Below, piece after piece: positions 51,946 to 62,736 of a stretch of 64,000 nt of DNA. The notes below the pieces were generated by a model, which was not told the DNA's origin, did no database searches, and was given only the letters and a program-made list of their open reading frames with translations. Origin of the DNA: Micrasema longulum (taxonomy: Eukaryota > Arthropoda > Insecta > Trichoptera > Brachycentridae); NCBI GenBank assembly GCA_022494885.1, contig JAGVSM010003819.1:60601-124600 (forward strand), read 5' to 3'. The translations under genes were made by a program, and so were the position numbers. How positions within the stretch are numbered: the stretch's first letter is position 1; each line of letters starts with the position of its first letter.

Positions 51946-52302
51946 GGGGGTTGCAGGGAATGTCCAGTTGCATTCTACAGGAAACACTACTGACTAGTCC
52001 AACTTGTTAGCATCCACGTCCACGTCCTGAACCCTGAGCAATCGGATCACACTCATAACGGTGTAATCAGAGGAGATAACAAAAGGATGAAAAGCGAGTT
52101 TCTGGCGTCTCTAAACCAGGACTAACCAGCTAAAGGAAAGTAACCCCGTCAGAAAAATTCACCAGAGAAGCCAACGGGAAACCACTCTGGCCATATTTCC
52201 TCAGGAATCACTACGGCGGGTATAAAATAAGCGTCCTGGCTGCGGAATATCAAAGTAGTGCAGAGCAGAAATGCTTTCACGACAGTGATCGCCTAGAAGA
52301 AA
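51946..52302 (+). mobile_element. LINE derivative K, second copy
   Basis: Aligned with 31104-31561: CAGTTGCATTCTACAGGAAA, GATCACACTCATAACGGTGT, GGGAAACCACTCTGGCCATA, GCGGAATATCAAAGTAGTGC. It lacks the polymerase at the same place as the first copy, so the deleted form was itself amplified. The 3' end stops at ACAGTGATCGCC and runs into a hAT fragment. Confidence 0.62.
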
Positions 52303-52324
52303 TATACTATTTTTTTTCAAATAA

Positions 52325-52409
52325 ATAATTATATTATAAAATATTATTATCAACAGCCAAATATAATGGTAGGCTGCGCATAATCGCTTATATAGACGAT
52401 GCGCCCCTG
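52325..52409. mobile_element. hAT right-end fragment
   Basis: CCAAATATAATGGTAGGCTG and ATGCGCCCCTG match the right end of the 28459-29186 element (CAAATATAATGGTAAGCTG, TTCGCCCCTG). The left part is missing. Confidence 0.7.
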
Positions 52410-52678
52410 ACAAGTAGGTATAGAATCAAATAGTTTTGTGAGCTTCTTATGTAGATTCCAAAAAAACGAGGGCTATTCCGATTTTGTTCTTACTCTTTTT
52501 CTTTATTTTATATACTTAATTCAAATCTAGTTCTTGAAATAATAGGTAAAAATCATGTTTTATTTACTATGTATGGTATATATATATATATATTTTAAAT
52601 AGCTTGTCAATACATTTAATGTACTTACACGGAAAAAAAATGGACACGGGGTGTATATTTTTTTTAATGAAAAGTAAT
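52410..52678. other. A+T-rich DNA with a TA run
   Basis: An (AT)n tract lies at about 52576-52592. Nothing else. Confidence 0.4.
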
Positions 52679-52852
52679 ATTAGTGTTCTTATAATTTACC
52701 AAAATATTCCAATTTTGGTGACCCTTTTCGACGAGTTGTAAATAACTCACTATTAGAAAATGGAAATCAATTTGGGGTAGAGTGGGGTCTAAACCTCGGA
52801 CCTCTGATCCGTGAGTCCGCAACACTACCCATGAAGTCCACAACCCGATTAA
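52679..52852 (-). mobile_element. SINE S3 (tRNA-derived), copy 1
   Basis: Plus-strand CGAGTTGTAAATAACTCACT, TAGAAAATGGAAATCAATTT, GGTCTAAACCTCGGACCTCT and ATCCGTGAGTCCGCAACACT match the S3 copy at 59520. On the minus strand the head runs from about 52850 with a damaged B box (GAGGTTTAGACCCC). Confidence 0.65.
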
Positions 52853-53149
52853 TTATTAAAAATAAAAAACTAAAAATTGACAGTAAAAACAAACAACCTT
52901 TCATCGACATTAAGGCTATTTTCATTCTGAAAATCCACACGACACCGTAGAATGAGGGTGGATTATTCTTATGGTTTTATTTTCTTATTTAGTGGCAAAT
53001 TTCGAAAAAAACCCTTTAAAAATATTGGGTGGAAGTTATTTAGCTTCGTGGAGTATTGTTTAGTGCATTAGAATACAATTAAATAAATAAACATAATAAT
53101 AATACTGTATTAAAAAAACATTTAATTATATCGTTCCCTGTATTAAAAA
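52853..53149. other. A+T-rich DNA with a possible LINE tail
   Basis: CAATTAAATAAATAAACATA at 53078 could be a LINE tail with no recognisable body. Confidence 0.35.
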
Positions 53150-53600
53150 AAATTACTTTAAATGCTCTTCTTAATGCTTGGCAATCGCGATGGGAATCTT
53201 CCCCTTCAGGGAGGGTTACCTTTCTTTTTTTCCTTCAATCCGTCAGCGCTTAGAATCTTCTTGGGTTATCCTCGATCACTGGACTACGCAGTTTTTATCA
53301 GGTCATGGTAAATATAATCAAAAATTATTTGTTTTTAATATTATTGAGTCCCCTTCGTGCTGCTGCGGATATCCTAACCAATCTTCTGAACACATCCTGT
53401 GGTCTTGTCCCTTTCCCCTTCTCTATGATTACCAAATGGAGCTTCCCTCTACTATCCGTGGCCCTGTTATAGGTCCTGTCGGATATACAGATCTGGTGGC
53501 TTCTAAAAAGAATCTCAAGACTTTTAAAAAGTTTTGTAATCATTTCGGCGAATTGATCATGTCCAATCAATTTAATCAAAGTCAGTGAATAATTCACTTC
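53150..53600 (+). pseudogene. R1-like LINE C-terminal fragment with CCHC
   Basis: First frame to about 53225: NAWQSRWESSPSGRVTFLF. A frameshift follows, then FFPSIRQRLESSWVILDHWT, TQFLSGHGKYNQKLFVFNII and the finger CCCGYPNQSSEHILWSCPFP, ending at a stop at 53586. The order W...W..S..GR.T..F.PS...RL....D....QFL.GHG...L......C.CG......H....C is that of the end of R1/I-type non-LTR ORFs. Polymerase lost; one frameshift. Confidence 0.78.
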
Positions 53601-54029
53601 CCTCTCTTCTCAATCCAATGTAGTACATATTATGTTCAGTACATTCAGCACAAAGATGCTAAGGCTGCCAGATTTCAGAGAGCTCCTTCGGGCACCTTTT
53701 CTCGTTTGACAACGAGCCAATTTTCCGTGTATGTGGGCACCGCCAAGGAGACTTATGTCCTCAGATGCGGTGTGCGGTATGTGGTGGGCAAGCTTTACTT
53801 AAAAAATTCAAGATGTTTACATAAATATTAAATCTTTTTTTAGGATCCAGCCCGTTCTCATTGAATGAAGAAACTAGCAGATAACATGATACATGTATAC
53901 TGTATTTAAATTCTTATCACCCAGTTGCTGTTTTTTCCTTCTTAAGTAAAATGGCAGATTACAGATATTATCTAAAGATTGTCTATTTGAATAATAGTAT
54001 TTCAAACGTGATTTCTTAAAGCCTATTTA
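53601..54029. other. Unrecognised DNA
   Basis: May include 3' untranslated sequence of the preceding LINE. About 53640-53790 is less A+T-rich. No further codons recognised. Confidence 0.35.
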
Positions 54030-54456
54030 AAAAAAAAAACATTTAGTTAACATATGACATAGGACATGTGCTCTCGACGGGCTCTTTTTGGCATTATTCA
54101 TTAGTAGAAGGAATCGGGCACTGTGCTTCGAGTTGACATTTCAATCAAAAAAAATTTTAAATGCCTACTGAATGTCCTCGTGGTATTTTTTGATAAACTT
54201 TTGTACAAATGTTATGTTAAAATAGTGTAGAAAATAGCTACAAATATCGCAAAGTTACTAATACTGTTTGAGTTAAGTTGATAGATTATTAGTAATAATA
54301 ATCTGTTGGTAACAGCTGAAGCAGAAAAATGATGTTCACTTATGGGTATCCATAGAAAAATATCCATTTACAAATTACTTGTATAAACAGATTTGCAGGA
54401 CCAAAAAATTAATATTTTTTGCAGATTACGTACGAAAAAATCACTGCTCGCCACTG
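54030..54456. mobile_element. hAT fragment, inverted
   Basis: GACATAGGACATGTG, GAATCGGGCACTGTG and TAAACTTTTGTACAAAT correspond to the complement of 28459-28790, and the segment ends GCTCGCCACTG at 54456, the complement of the hAT terminus. The other end was not found. Confidence 0.65.
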
Positions 54457-55181
54457 CTACCTGCTCGTAAATATGATAGGAACTCCTAATTAAAACAATA
54501 AAATATTATTAGAAGTTTCGTAATTTTTGTAACAACAAGCCCCGCCTTTCCCTACATTCAAGGGTCCTAATTCGAAGACATTCCCATATACCTCGCCTTT
54601 GTGCAACTTGAAAAATCAGAACTAATGAGGTGCTGAAAATAATTGCATTCGGCATTGTTTGTTTGGTATTGATCCAAGTAGTTGCATTGTATATAAGGTT
54701 TTACATTTGCATTTTGCATACTAATTTGGTTGTACTTTAAGGTACCACATTTGTATAATATGCAGATACCCATTGTATCGTCTCGTGTTAATTTGTGGTT
54801 ACTTTTAATTTGATCAAATAAACCTATAGAACGCATTGTGGATAGATAAAATTAAATAAATTTGATTTCAAACATATCAATGCATCCTTAATATTGATTT
54901 TTATTAATTATCTACACCGCACTCTTACTTTATTAACGTTTTAAGATTCTTGCAAAGACCCAGAGCCCATAAGACCGCGTAATAGATTTTCTCCAGCCGA
55001 ATAAAAAGCGATATGTGCAAACGCATCACGCGGGAATGAGAATTTGATTTACCAAATTATTATAAAAAATGTGTACTTAAAAAAAAATCATGTTTTCATT
55101 GTTTTTATTTTTTTGTGTGCAAATAAGTAAAGTGGGCCTTTTAACATTAGTGCATTTGAACATTAATATGGAATATTCTCT
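54457..55181. other. A+T-rich DNA, nothing recognised
   Basis: A minus-strand open frame at 54567-54836 has no recognisable family. No repeats. Confidence 0.35.
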
Positions 55182-55204
55182 GGTTAGGTTAGGTTAGGTT
55201 AGGT
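55182..55204. repeat. Interstitial telomere-type repeat (TTAGG)n
   Basis: GGTTAGGTTAGGTTAGGTTA then GGT: four and a half units of the insect telomere repeat in the middle of unique sequence. Such short tracts arise at repaired breaks or by chance. Confidence 0.75.
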
Positions 55205-55587
55205 CAAGTTTAAAAATTGAAAATATTTTTTAACTGATCCAACTATCAAATTATATGCTTTTGTACTTATAAAGTTTTGTGTCATAAAGTGTCATAAAAA
55301 TTGAATTAATTCGCTCTCATGTAAAGCTGAAGAAAATGACTTGCATCATTTTTCTTTGATCATGACGGTATTTACAAATCTGTAGATCTCCTAGTTAAGT
55401 ACCATTAAGTTTTTTTTAATTTGTAGCCAATTCGAAATATATTTGGACAAATTTTATAATGACTTATTTGCCAAATAATAATTATACTGATACGGTTAGA
55501 AAATAAGAGACAAAAAAAATATTCATTTGCTAAAAAGTTCGAAATTTTATTTTGTTGAGATTTCCACAAAACTATTCAAGAACGTGT
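55205..55587. other. A+T-rich DNA, nothing recognised
   Basis: No supportable feature. Confidence 0.4.
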
Positions 55588-55697
55588 ATTAAGGTATTCT
55601 CCATCCCTGTTGTAATTTGTTTATCTTAATGACTCCCGAGGGGTATTTAGGAGTATTTTGTCTACGAACATTTGGACAAACTCAAATATTGTAACAA
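55588..55697 (+). mobile_element. Foldback M, outer right end
   Basis: TATTCTCCATCCCTGTTGTA, TTTAGGAGTATTTTGTCTAC and ATTTGGACAAACTCAAATAT give the outer part of an M right arm. The rest is missing. Confidence 0.6.
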
Positions 55698-55719
55698 AAA
55701 TGTATTTATTTGAATAAAA

Positions 55720-56280
55720 ATTTATTTATTTATTTAATCCAATATAAAATACAATACAAATACATAGTTAACAAAAATGTATATACAATAGGTAGGTACA
55801 TTCAATATTTATATATTTTTTTGGATATAGCCACTCCACTGGCCCACAGGCACGTTCCGGAGTGTCAGTGTATTATTTATTTATACATAATTTTACATTA
55901 TTTCACATCAATTGTGTAAAAATTTAAAAGAAATAAAAAAAAATTAAAATTAAAACATATCTACATCAATAAAACGAAAAAGGATTTTCAAGAAACTATA
56001 ATTACATTCTTATATATGAAACATATTCCTCAGCTTCCTGTCTAGTCTTTTTAGCAATCCATTTATGTACTCTAGATTTGAAAATATTGTTTTTCATTTT
56101 GTTCGCCAATATGTCCTTGCTTAAAAAGTTGTATAGCTTAGGGGCCAGAAAAGTATAATGCTTTTGTCCGTAATTTGTTTTTTTCTTTGGGAGCAGAAGT
56201 ATTGTCTTTTGTCTTTGCCTAGTTTCGTAAATTTGTTGTCCGTCATTGTGTCTGTCACGATTTTGATGGAAATGTCTTAA
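55720..56280 (-). mobile_element. LINE H (CR1/Jockey-like), 3' end
   Basis: The minus strand reads DRHNDGQQIYETRQRQKTIL, then NYGQKHYTFLAPKLYNFLSK and IFKSRVHKWIAKKTRQEAEE before a stop near 56013. This is the H..TR...YG.....Y..P..YN.L.......FK....W C-terminus of Jockey/CR1 ORFs. A 3' untranslated region and an (AAAT)n tail (55719-55738, complement) follow. About 90 clean codons remain. Confidence 0.77.
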
Positions 56281-56860
56281 AATTGTCTTTATGTATATTT
56301 GTCTTATGTCTAGTATTAGAAATTCTGTAAAAAGTCTGTCTGTAGAGTATTAGTAAGGCTTTTTGCTGGCTACTCTTAGTAAGGCTTTTTGGGATTAAGA
56401 CAGTTATTGTAGACAATCGATATGGCGGTGTCGTAATAAAGTTGCCACCTGTAATAGCATTCACAGATCGGTAACTGAATGCCTACTTTTACGCTCCATA
56501 TGGTTCGTTTTTTGCTAAATTAAGTAACAAATCGAATTATGTACATATTTACTCAGCGAACAAGTTAAATACTGCCGTAAACAGTTTGCGGTTACCGAAA
56601 ATGGAGGTCACTTAAAAATACACAATATCTGCACTGTAAAAAGTTGCTACAGAAAAAAAGCGAAAGAATTTATGGGGCTTTTATTCATTTAGTCCATTTT
56701 TATTTATAATACATATTATCTCTATGTTGAACAATATCACTTTGGACATTGACATTTTTCACGTCTAGGAGGGAGTTTTTCGTTACAAGATTCTCTTACT
56801 TTTTTAACATATTATTCTTTGGATATTATGTGTGCTAATGTGTTTTTTTTATATATATAC
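56281..56860. other. A+T-rich DNA, nothing recognised
   Basis: The first 180 bases may be decayed upstream LINE H sequence. No other feature. Confidence 0.35.
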
Positions 56861-58860
56861 CTAATTATTTATTTATTTAACTTTTTGTACATAATGATTA
56901 TTGCCGGCTTATTGCCAAATGGCAATTTCTTCCAACCAACCAATAAAATAAAAGTTTTATTTTTATAATTCAAGTTACAGTACATATTCAATAGAAAAAA
57001 AAAGATTAAAAATTTAAAGATATATAAAAATAGAAATAAACGTATTTGTTTATTAATTACCTTAAATCAAAAGTATTACTCTATGGAAAAGGGGAAAAAA
57101 GAGAAAAGAGGAAAAAGGAAAGGAGGAGATTAAGGAAGAGAAAGGAGATGTTTCTTCAGACGTGATTTAAACAGAGATAATGTAGTAACATCTTTGATGG
57201 TGGATGGGAGATGATTCCACAGTCGAGCCGCATGGACACTATGAGTTAGAGAAGAAAGAGGAATTGTGTATGGGTATTAAGAGAGTGCCTTGAGAATGAG
57301 AACGAAGAGGTAAACCATGAACTGATAAGCGTTGAAATTTTTCACGCAGGTATATAGGAGCGATAGGACTATGAAGTACATTGAACAGAGTGAGGAGTAG
57401 TATTCTCTCACTTCATTGACCTTTCAGATTTCACATCATCAGTAGTGCATATTTCCTAAGACCAAAAATGTTCCTTACGCATGTATTCTGAAGTCGTTCA
57501 GTTTATCGAGTTGCTCACAGCTTAAATCAGTCATGGAAACATCAGCGTAATCTAGAATGGGTAGTAGTAATGCTTGTACAAGAGTGCATTTAGTACTAAT
57601 GGGTAAGAATTTTTGCAACCTTCTAAGTGAGTGTAGACTGAAAAATATTTTGCAGCTTAATTCATTAGTATGAGCTCGCCAGCAGAGATGTTCATCCATT
57701 TGTACTCCTAGATTTTTTACGGATTTCCTGTATTGAATATTGGTACCATTGACAATAAGAGGATTAATTGAAGGTATGTCTAGCTTACTAAGCAATCTTT
57801 GACTACCTGCAAACATAATTTGTGTTTTAGACGGGTTTATTAGTAAACCATACTCTTTTGTCCATGTTGACACGCAATTTAGTGTTTTAGACATCGATTC
57901 TATTGTTTTGCTGGTGTTTTCAGGTCTGCAATGAAGATATAATTGTAAATCATCTGCATAGAGATGATATGAACAATTGAGACAATCTGCAATCGGATTA
58001 ATAAACAGGGAAAATAGTAATGGTGATAAAACTCCACCTTGAGGTACTCCAGCGGCAATATTGACCCATTCCGATTGATGATCTGGTGTTTTGATGCACT
58101 GTTGTCTAGCTCGTAAATACGATCCGAACCATTTTATAACCGGTTGTGTCATATTTAGTGTTTTAAGTCTAGCCAACAAAAGATCGAAATCCACAGAGTT
58201 GAAAGCGCTACTGAAGTCGAGTAATGTTATCAAGGTTATCATTTTGTTATTCATTGCGTATCTAATGTCATCTGTAACCTTGATTAAAGCGGTAGTTGTA
58301 ATATGGCCCGCACGAAAACCTGATTGATTGGGATCAAGAAGATTATTTGACAATAGATAATTATTTAGCTGATTATATACAACTCGTTCAATGACTTTGG
58401 AAAAAATTGGAAGAATAGATATGGGTCTGTAATCTTTGACAGAAACTGGTAAAGAAATTTTGGGAAGTGGTATAATAAATGCTTTTTTCCAAGCTTCAGG
58501 AAAATCTCCAGTATTTAAAGAAAAGTTTATAATGTGAGTAATAACCGGTAAGATAATAGGAAAAATAAAGTGTATCAATCTCATACTCAGCTGATCACTG
58601 CCCATAGATTTGGTTTTTATAGAAAGTAAAATACGTTGTATATCAGTTTCTTGAACGGAAGAAAATAAAAACGGTGGATAATTGTAAGAAGCTGCCATAC
58701 TTAAACGTCGGAGAGTGTCGGATTTAGTGCTGACATCCAGTATTAGTGGAGGTGTAGCAAAGTGAGTATTGAGATCGTCTAGTTTGACAGTTGAAGATAA
58801 TGTTATCTTAGGTTTACCGGCGCCAAGAGATTTTAAAAACGACCAGGATTTACTAATTAT
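56861..58860 (-). mobile_element. LINE D (CR1/Jockey-like), 2-kb 5'-truncated insertion
   Basis: The largest LINE in the window. CTAATTAT occurs at both edges (56861-56868 and 58853-58860), a likely target duplication. Reading on the minus strand it begins within the ORF, passes through the whole polymerase domain (see 57475-58862), continues through frameshifted thumb and C-terminal codons to about 57135, then a pyrimidine-rich 3' untranslated region, TTGCCATTTGGCAATAAGCC and a GTTAAATAAATAAATAAT-type tail. Other D ends: 480, 23385, 43832. Confidence 0.85.
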
Positions 58861-58862
58861 GT
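57475..58862 (-). pseudogene. LINE D reverse transcriptase, polymerase domain nearly intact
   Basis: The open frame reaches back to about 58860 without a stop, beyond the first ATG at 58698: SWSFLKSLGAGKPKITLSS, then (from the ATG) GSDQLSMRLIHFI, PLPKISLPVSVKDYRPISIL (fingers), DPNQSGFRAGHITTTALIKV, LLDFSSAFNSVDFDLL (first catalytic aspartate), AAGVPQGGVLSPLLFSLFIN, YHLYADDLQLYLH (catalytic YADD), GLLINPSKTQIMFAGS and SVKNLGVQMDEHLCW. It stops at 57475 through a frameshift: the adjacent frame continues QNTCVRNIFGLRKYALLMM. The endonuclease and start are lost by 5' truncation. In an active element it would copy the LINE RNA at a nicked site in the nucleus. Confidence 0.9.
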
Positions 58863-58925
58863 ATGTATGAATTCAGATATTTTATTTTGTAATGTACATA
58901 TATATGAATAAATAAATAAATGATA
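58861..58925 (+). repeat. LINE-type tail scrap
   Basis: TATTTTATTTTGTAATGTAC, then ATGAATAAATAAATAAATGA. It looks like an (AAAT)n LINE tail pointing the other way, next to the truncated end of LINE D. Confidence 0.4.
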
Positions 58926-59287
58926 AATGATATGTGAAAACCGCGTCCAAAATAAATTTCCAAATACCTAATAACGCAGAACGCGTCATTATTATTATAA
59001 TACAGTATATTCAAATTATTATTATGTTTTACAAAATACCTCCTGATAATAAAAACAAAGTTTATCCAAATCAAATTTTGTCTCTCTCTCTCTCTTTTGT
59101 AATGCAAAATCCAGCTAAAATAAGGAAATATCACATACTACGAATACCGAAAAAAATATATGAAATAAATTTAGAATAATTAATTGTATATTCAAAATCA
59201 ATATTGATATTGTGGAGAAATGATTTCATGCATAAATGTAAAAAAGAAATTTAATAAAAATACGTTGCTAGAAGAATGTGATGTGTT
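58926..59287. other. A+T-rich DNA with a CT run
   Basis: A (TC)n tract at about 59081-59095. Nothing else. Confidence 0.4.
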
Positions 59288-59391
59288 TGGCCTTGGTTGT
59301 TGTGACGTCAAGATTCATGATATTGTTCTCAACAAATTTCAATGGGCAAGAACAAATAAACATGAATCGTGACGTATTAGGGGCGTGGCCA
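59288..59391. mobile_element. Foldback MITE with about 44-bp arms
   Basis: TGGCCTTGGTTGTTGTGACG (59288 on) pairs with CGTGACGTATTAGGGGCGTG (to 59391), and AGATTCATG with CATGAATC. Centre of about 15 bases. CpG and TGACGT words give it a distinct composition. Single copy. Confidence 0.55.
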
Positions 59392-59519
59392 ATAGAATGA
59401 CCGTTTTTGCGGGAAATGCTACTAGTAATTAGCAAAAAAAACATTTCACTGGACAGTATTTCATAGACCTTTATTACTTAAAAAATATTTTTTTTTTTTT
59501 TTTAGAAAAAAGAAATATT
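59392..59519. other. Short spacer with poly-T
   Basis: T run at 59489-59503. No feature. Confidence 0.4.
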
Positions 59520-59695
59520 TGCGTTCTTATGAATTACCCAAATATTTAATTTTGAGGGCCATTTTCAACGAGTTGTAAATAACTCACTATTAGAAAATGG
59601 AATCAAGTTGGGGTAAAGTGGGATTCGAACCACGGACCTTCGGTCCGTGAGTCCGAGACACTAGCCACGGGACCACAACTCGATTAAAAATTTTA
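59520..59695 (-). mobile_element. SINE S3 (tRNA-derived), best copy
   Basis: On the minus strand the head reads GAGTTGTGGTCCCGTGGCTA, GGACTCACGGACCGAAGGTC, then B box GGTTCGAATCC (complement at 59614-59624). The body follows with CCATTTTCTAATAGTGAGTT, ACTCGTTGAAAATGG and ATTTGGGTAATTCATAAGAA. The tRNA-like part keeps a good B box and a plausible anticodon-arm pairing (GGACTCACGGACC). It lies head to head with the next S3. Confidence 0.75.
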
Positions 59696-59721
59696 AATGT
59701 GATATTTCCCTATTAATAAAA

Positions 59722-59875
59722 CGCGTTGCGGACCCGTGGCTAGTTTAGCCGCGACCCAAACTTAATTCCCATTTTCTAAAAGTGGGTTATTTACTATTCG
59801 TTGAAAATGGCCTCAAAACTAAAATATTTTGGTAAATCATAAAAATGCAAATATTTAATTTAAAAGAATTGTTAA
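59722..59875 (+). mobile_element. SINE S3, plus-strand copy
   Basis: GCGGACCCGTGGCTAGTTTA, then TTCCCATTTTCTAAAAGTGG, TATTCGTTGAAAATGGCCTC and ATATTTTGGTAAATCATAAA. The middle of the tRNA-like head, including the B box, is deleted. Confidence 0.65.
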
Positions 59876-60490
59876 CTAAAAGCAAAGAACGTGATTTTTA
59901 ACTCTTGTGTGGCTGTGATGTCACAATAGTCGACATAGGACACAAGACTTGATATATCTCTCTTATTTAAAAAAAATAATTAATTAGTATTTTTTGTAAT
60001 CTTCAAATGGACATTTTCACACCCAATTTGGAAAGTTAAATTTGTATAACTATGCTATATGTAAATACAACAAAATATTTATCCTTGCTACGCGAAGAAT
60101 GAATGTCCGCTAATTCAGCAACATATCTATACAGATACCTTATACAAGACAGAGCACAAAGATACAAGTTATGACGTGTTATGGCATGGAAGACAGAGAC
60201 GCTGTTCTGCGGTTTGTGTCGTCTTAAACAGATTTAGTCTTCAGTCGGTTAATGACAATGATGGGAACACACGCGCGTAACATGAGCGGCGTATTTGTGA
60301 TATTTAATTTATTTTGCTATAACAGGGCTAAATTATATGTCTATACCTATAAATTACGGAAAAATAATTATTAAGCAGTATTCTCCATGTTCTTCTGTTT
60401 TTTTTTATGTCTGAGCTTTAGAATATTCCGTCTTTTACTAGTGGTAACACGATGTTACATCACCGCGCGCTAAGGGATATTTACCACAGG
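59876..60490. other. Unique DNA, nothing recognised
   Basis: About 60090-60300 is less A+T-rich with no repeat match. No convincing ORF. Confidence 0.4.
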
Positions 60491-60635
60491 CTTTTAATAC
60501 CCGTATGCAGAGACAAAACTTAAGTTGAGGAAAGTACATTCTAATTTTAAATGCAGAAAATAACCCGAAAGTGAAGACAATAGAATGTACTTTCCTCACC
60601 TTAAGGTTTGTCTCTGAATACGGGTATAAGAGTTA
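60491..60635. mobile_element. Foldback MITE with about 52-bp arms
   Basis: TAATACCCGTATGCAGAGAC and TTGAGGAAAGTACATTCT (to 60542) pair with AGAATGTACTTTCCTCA (from 60582) and GTCTCTGAATACGGGTATAA. The centre is about 40 bases. Arms are roughly 90% complementary. Single copy, no ORF. Confidence 0.68.
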
Positions 60636-61039
60636 ATAACGAATAACTTGTAAAAACATTTCCAAACTTTATGGGCGTACTGTATATTTAAATTATTAAT
60701 TAATAATGAATTATAATACACTCGTATATGCATAATAATTTCAACAATAAAGAATTGCGTTTAGGAAAATATTACTTTCCTTTGACTGCGTGCTGTGTGC
60801 AATACGAAATGATTATTGAAACATAATAGGGTAGAAATGCGAATGTCAAGTGTATGGGCAAGCGATGATATCAGATATGAGAGTTCATAATAAAGTTATG
60901 GCACTGCTGAGTGGTGACCTTGTTTGGAAGAAGAAAGCGTAACCTTGCCATAATGAGTAAGGCGCATTCGTAAACATTGATCAGTGAAAAATATGTATCA
61001 TAAGTCTGAAAAAAGTTTGAAAAATTTGAATATAAAAAA
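60636..61039. other. A+T-rich DNA, nothing recognised
   Basis: No supportable feature. Confidence 0.4.
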
Positions 61040-61490
61040 AAATGAATACCTATATTAAAACTGATTCCCCTAATCTAATTAAAATACTTTCATTCCGTGT
61101 GCCATCTAGACTGACAAGACAAAATCTTCTGTGTTACACAGACAACGCGTCAACAAACTATTTAAAACAATCTACAATACCTAGAATATGCGAGCAATAT
61201 AACGATAGATTTACCGAGGCTGATATTTTTTATGAAAATGTATGTAAATTTGGGCGAAAAATCATGGAAATATTGAGAGAAGCAGATATTTAATTAATTT
61301 TATTATTACATACATATTTTTCATTTCTGATCTTTTACATTTGCTTTATTTAACTTTGATTTACATTATTATCTTTAGTGTCAACTAATTTTTGATGTGT
61401 GCATGAGTCCTTCACTAATATAAAAAAATATCAATATTTATGTACACACTGTTTGTTTACCCAATTAAATAAATAAATAAAATAAAAAAA
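61040..61490 (+). mobile_element. LINE A 3' end, best-preserved C-terminus
   Basis: The frame 61042-61293 reads KILSFRVPSRLTRQNLLCYT, PRICEQYNDRFTEADIFYEN and IMEILREADI before the stop: an uninterrupted ORF C-terminus (compare 1741-1946 with several changes). The 3' untranslated region is shared with 1975-2139 and 50610-50815, and the tail is AAATAAATAAATAAAATAA. Confidence 0.8.
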
Positions 61491-61611
61491 TGGTTGTGCT
61501 CCGTGCTGACTTTATTAAAAATCAATGCATTCTTCTGTAAATAAAACCCTTGCCGGTCTTAGTACGAGGTAATATATCCCTAGTTAGACTGGCAACAATA
61601 CATTTTTTTTT
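61491..61611. other. Short unique spacer
   Basis: No supportable feature. Confidence 0.4.
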
Positions 61612-62112
61612 TTTAATATACAGAATAAACAAAACAAACAAACAAACAAATAAACAAACTATCACGCCGTTTTTATATCACTGTCTTGCATACAGATCTC
61701 ACTTCCTCATTCAAACATCTTCTCATGCTCGCGCGCCGATTATTCCGACTTTTGACATGTCCATCTTCAAGTAGTTGTTGAATTTGGCCATGCCATGTCT
61801 TTCTCGGTCTTCCTCTATTTCTGCATCCAACAACATTCGCATCGTGAATGTTTTTAGTCGTTCTTTCGCTGTCCATTCGCTCTACTTGTCCGAACCAAGG
61901 CAGAGCTCCTTTCTTGATTTTGTTGATAATGCTTATCTCAGCCTTACTTAATGTGCGGATCTCGACATTTGTGCATCTATCGTACATAGTTTTACCAGAC
62001 ATTTGCCCGAGAGATCGCATTTTGACAGCATTCAGCCTACTTTCATCCCTGTTTTTCCCAGTCCATACTTCGCTCCCATACATCAGGGTCGGCACTAGGA
62101 CTCCATTGTGAA
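61612..62112 (-). pseudogene. LINE E C-terminal ORF fragment, inverted copy
   Basis: The minus strand from 62110 reads VPTLMYGSEVWTGKNRDESR, LNAVKMRSLGQMSGKTMYDR, CTNVEIRTLSKAEISIINKI, GALPWFGQVERMDS, GRPRKTWHGQIQQLLEDGHV and RRCLNEEVRSVC. This extends about 150 bases further upstream (YGSEVW block) than 29440. Several conserved residues differ (RWFGH to PWFGQ). The ORF end is altered; the 3' end on this strand is GATAGTTTGTTTATTTGTTT, a (TTTG)n tail. Confidence 0.8.
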
Positions 62113-62736
62113 CGGCTAATTTTGCCTATAATATAGAGATGCAAAATATATAGATATAATGTATGCATATTGCTCTTTACTTGTATTTATATGTTTTTTT
62201 TGTGAACTGTTTAGTAAACAGATAAATAAATCAAACGATATTTGTAATATTAATTTAACAATATATTTTATACATAGTTTTGATTCTATAATCTTTATTT
62301 TTTATGCTAAAAAAATAATGGGAGAAAAAATGCACCATTGTTCTCTGTAGTGAAATATTTTATATAACCTATATATTTCTTACTAATATGTAAACACGGT
62401 TTTTTATTTTTCTTCTTCTTCTTAGTTTATTTTTATTTCCAACTTTTGTTTTTATTCGAATAAAAAAAAAATAATTTCAGATTTTTAAAAATGTTACGTT
62501 TATAAGAATAACTTTTTAATTTCTCTCACTTGATATTTTGCATTTATTATAATAAATTTCTCACTGTATATTTTTGTATGTAAAACATGTCAATTTTCTT
62601 TTTTTATTTTTAAAGAAAAATAATGTATTCTTTATTCGCTCGGACAAAGAGATATAGAATAACATGTACATTTATTTTAAGCCTAACTTATATCATTTTG
62701 CTGTCTAGATTACAGAAAAAATCATTGCACTATTCA
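62113..62736. other. A+T-rich DNA, nothing recognised
   Basis: No supportable feature. Confidence 0.4.

Noticed and set aside
54567..54836. An 89-codon minus-strand frame
   Set aside because: Looks somewhat protein-like in composition but matches no family I know and has no supporting signals.
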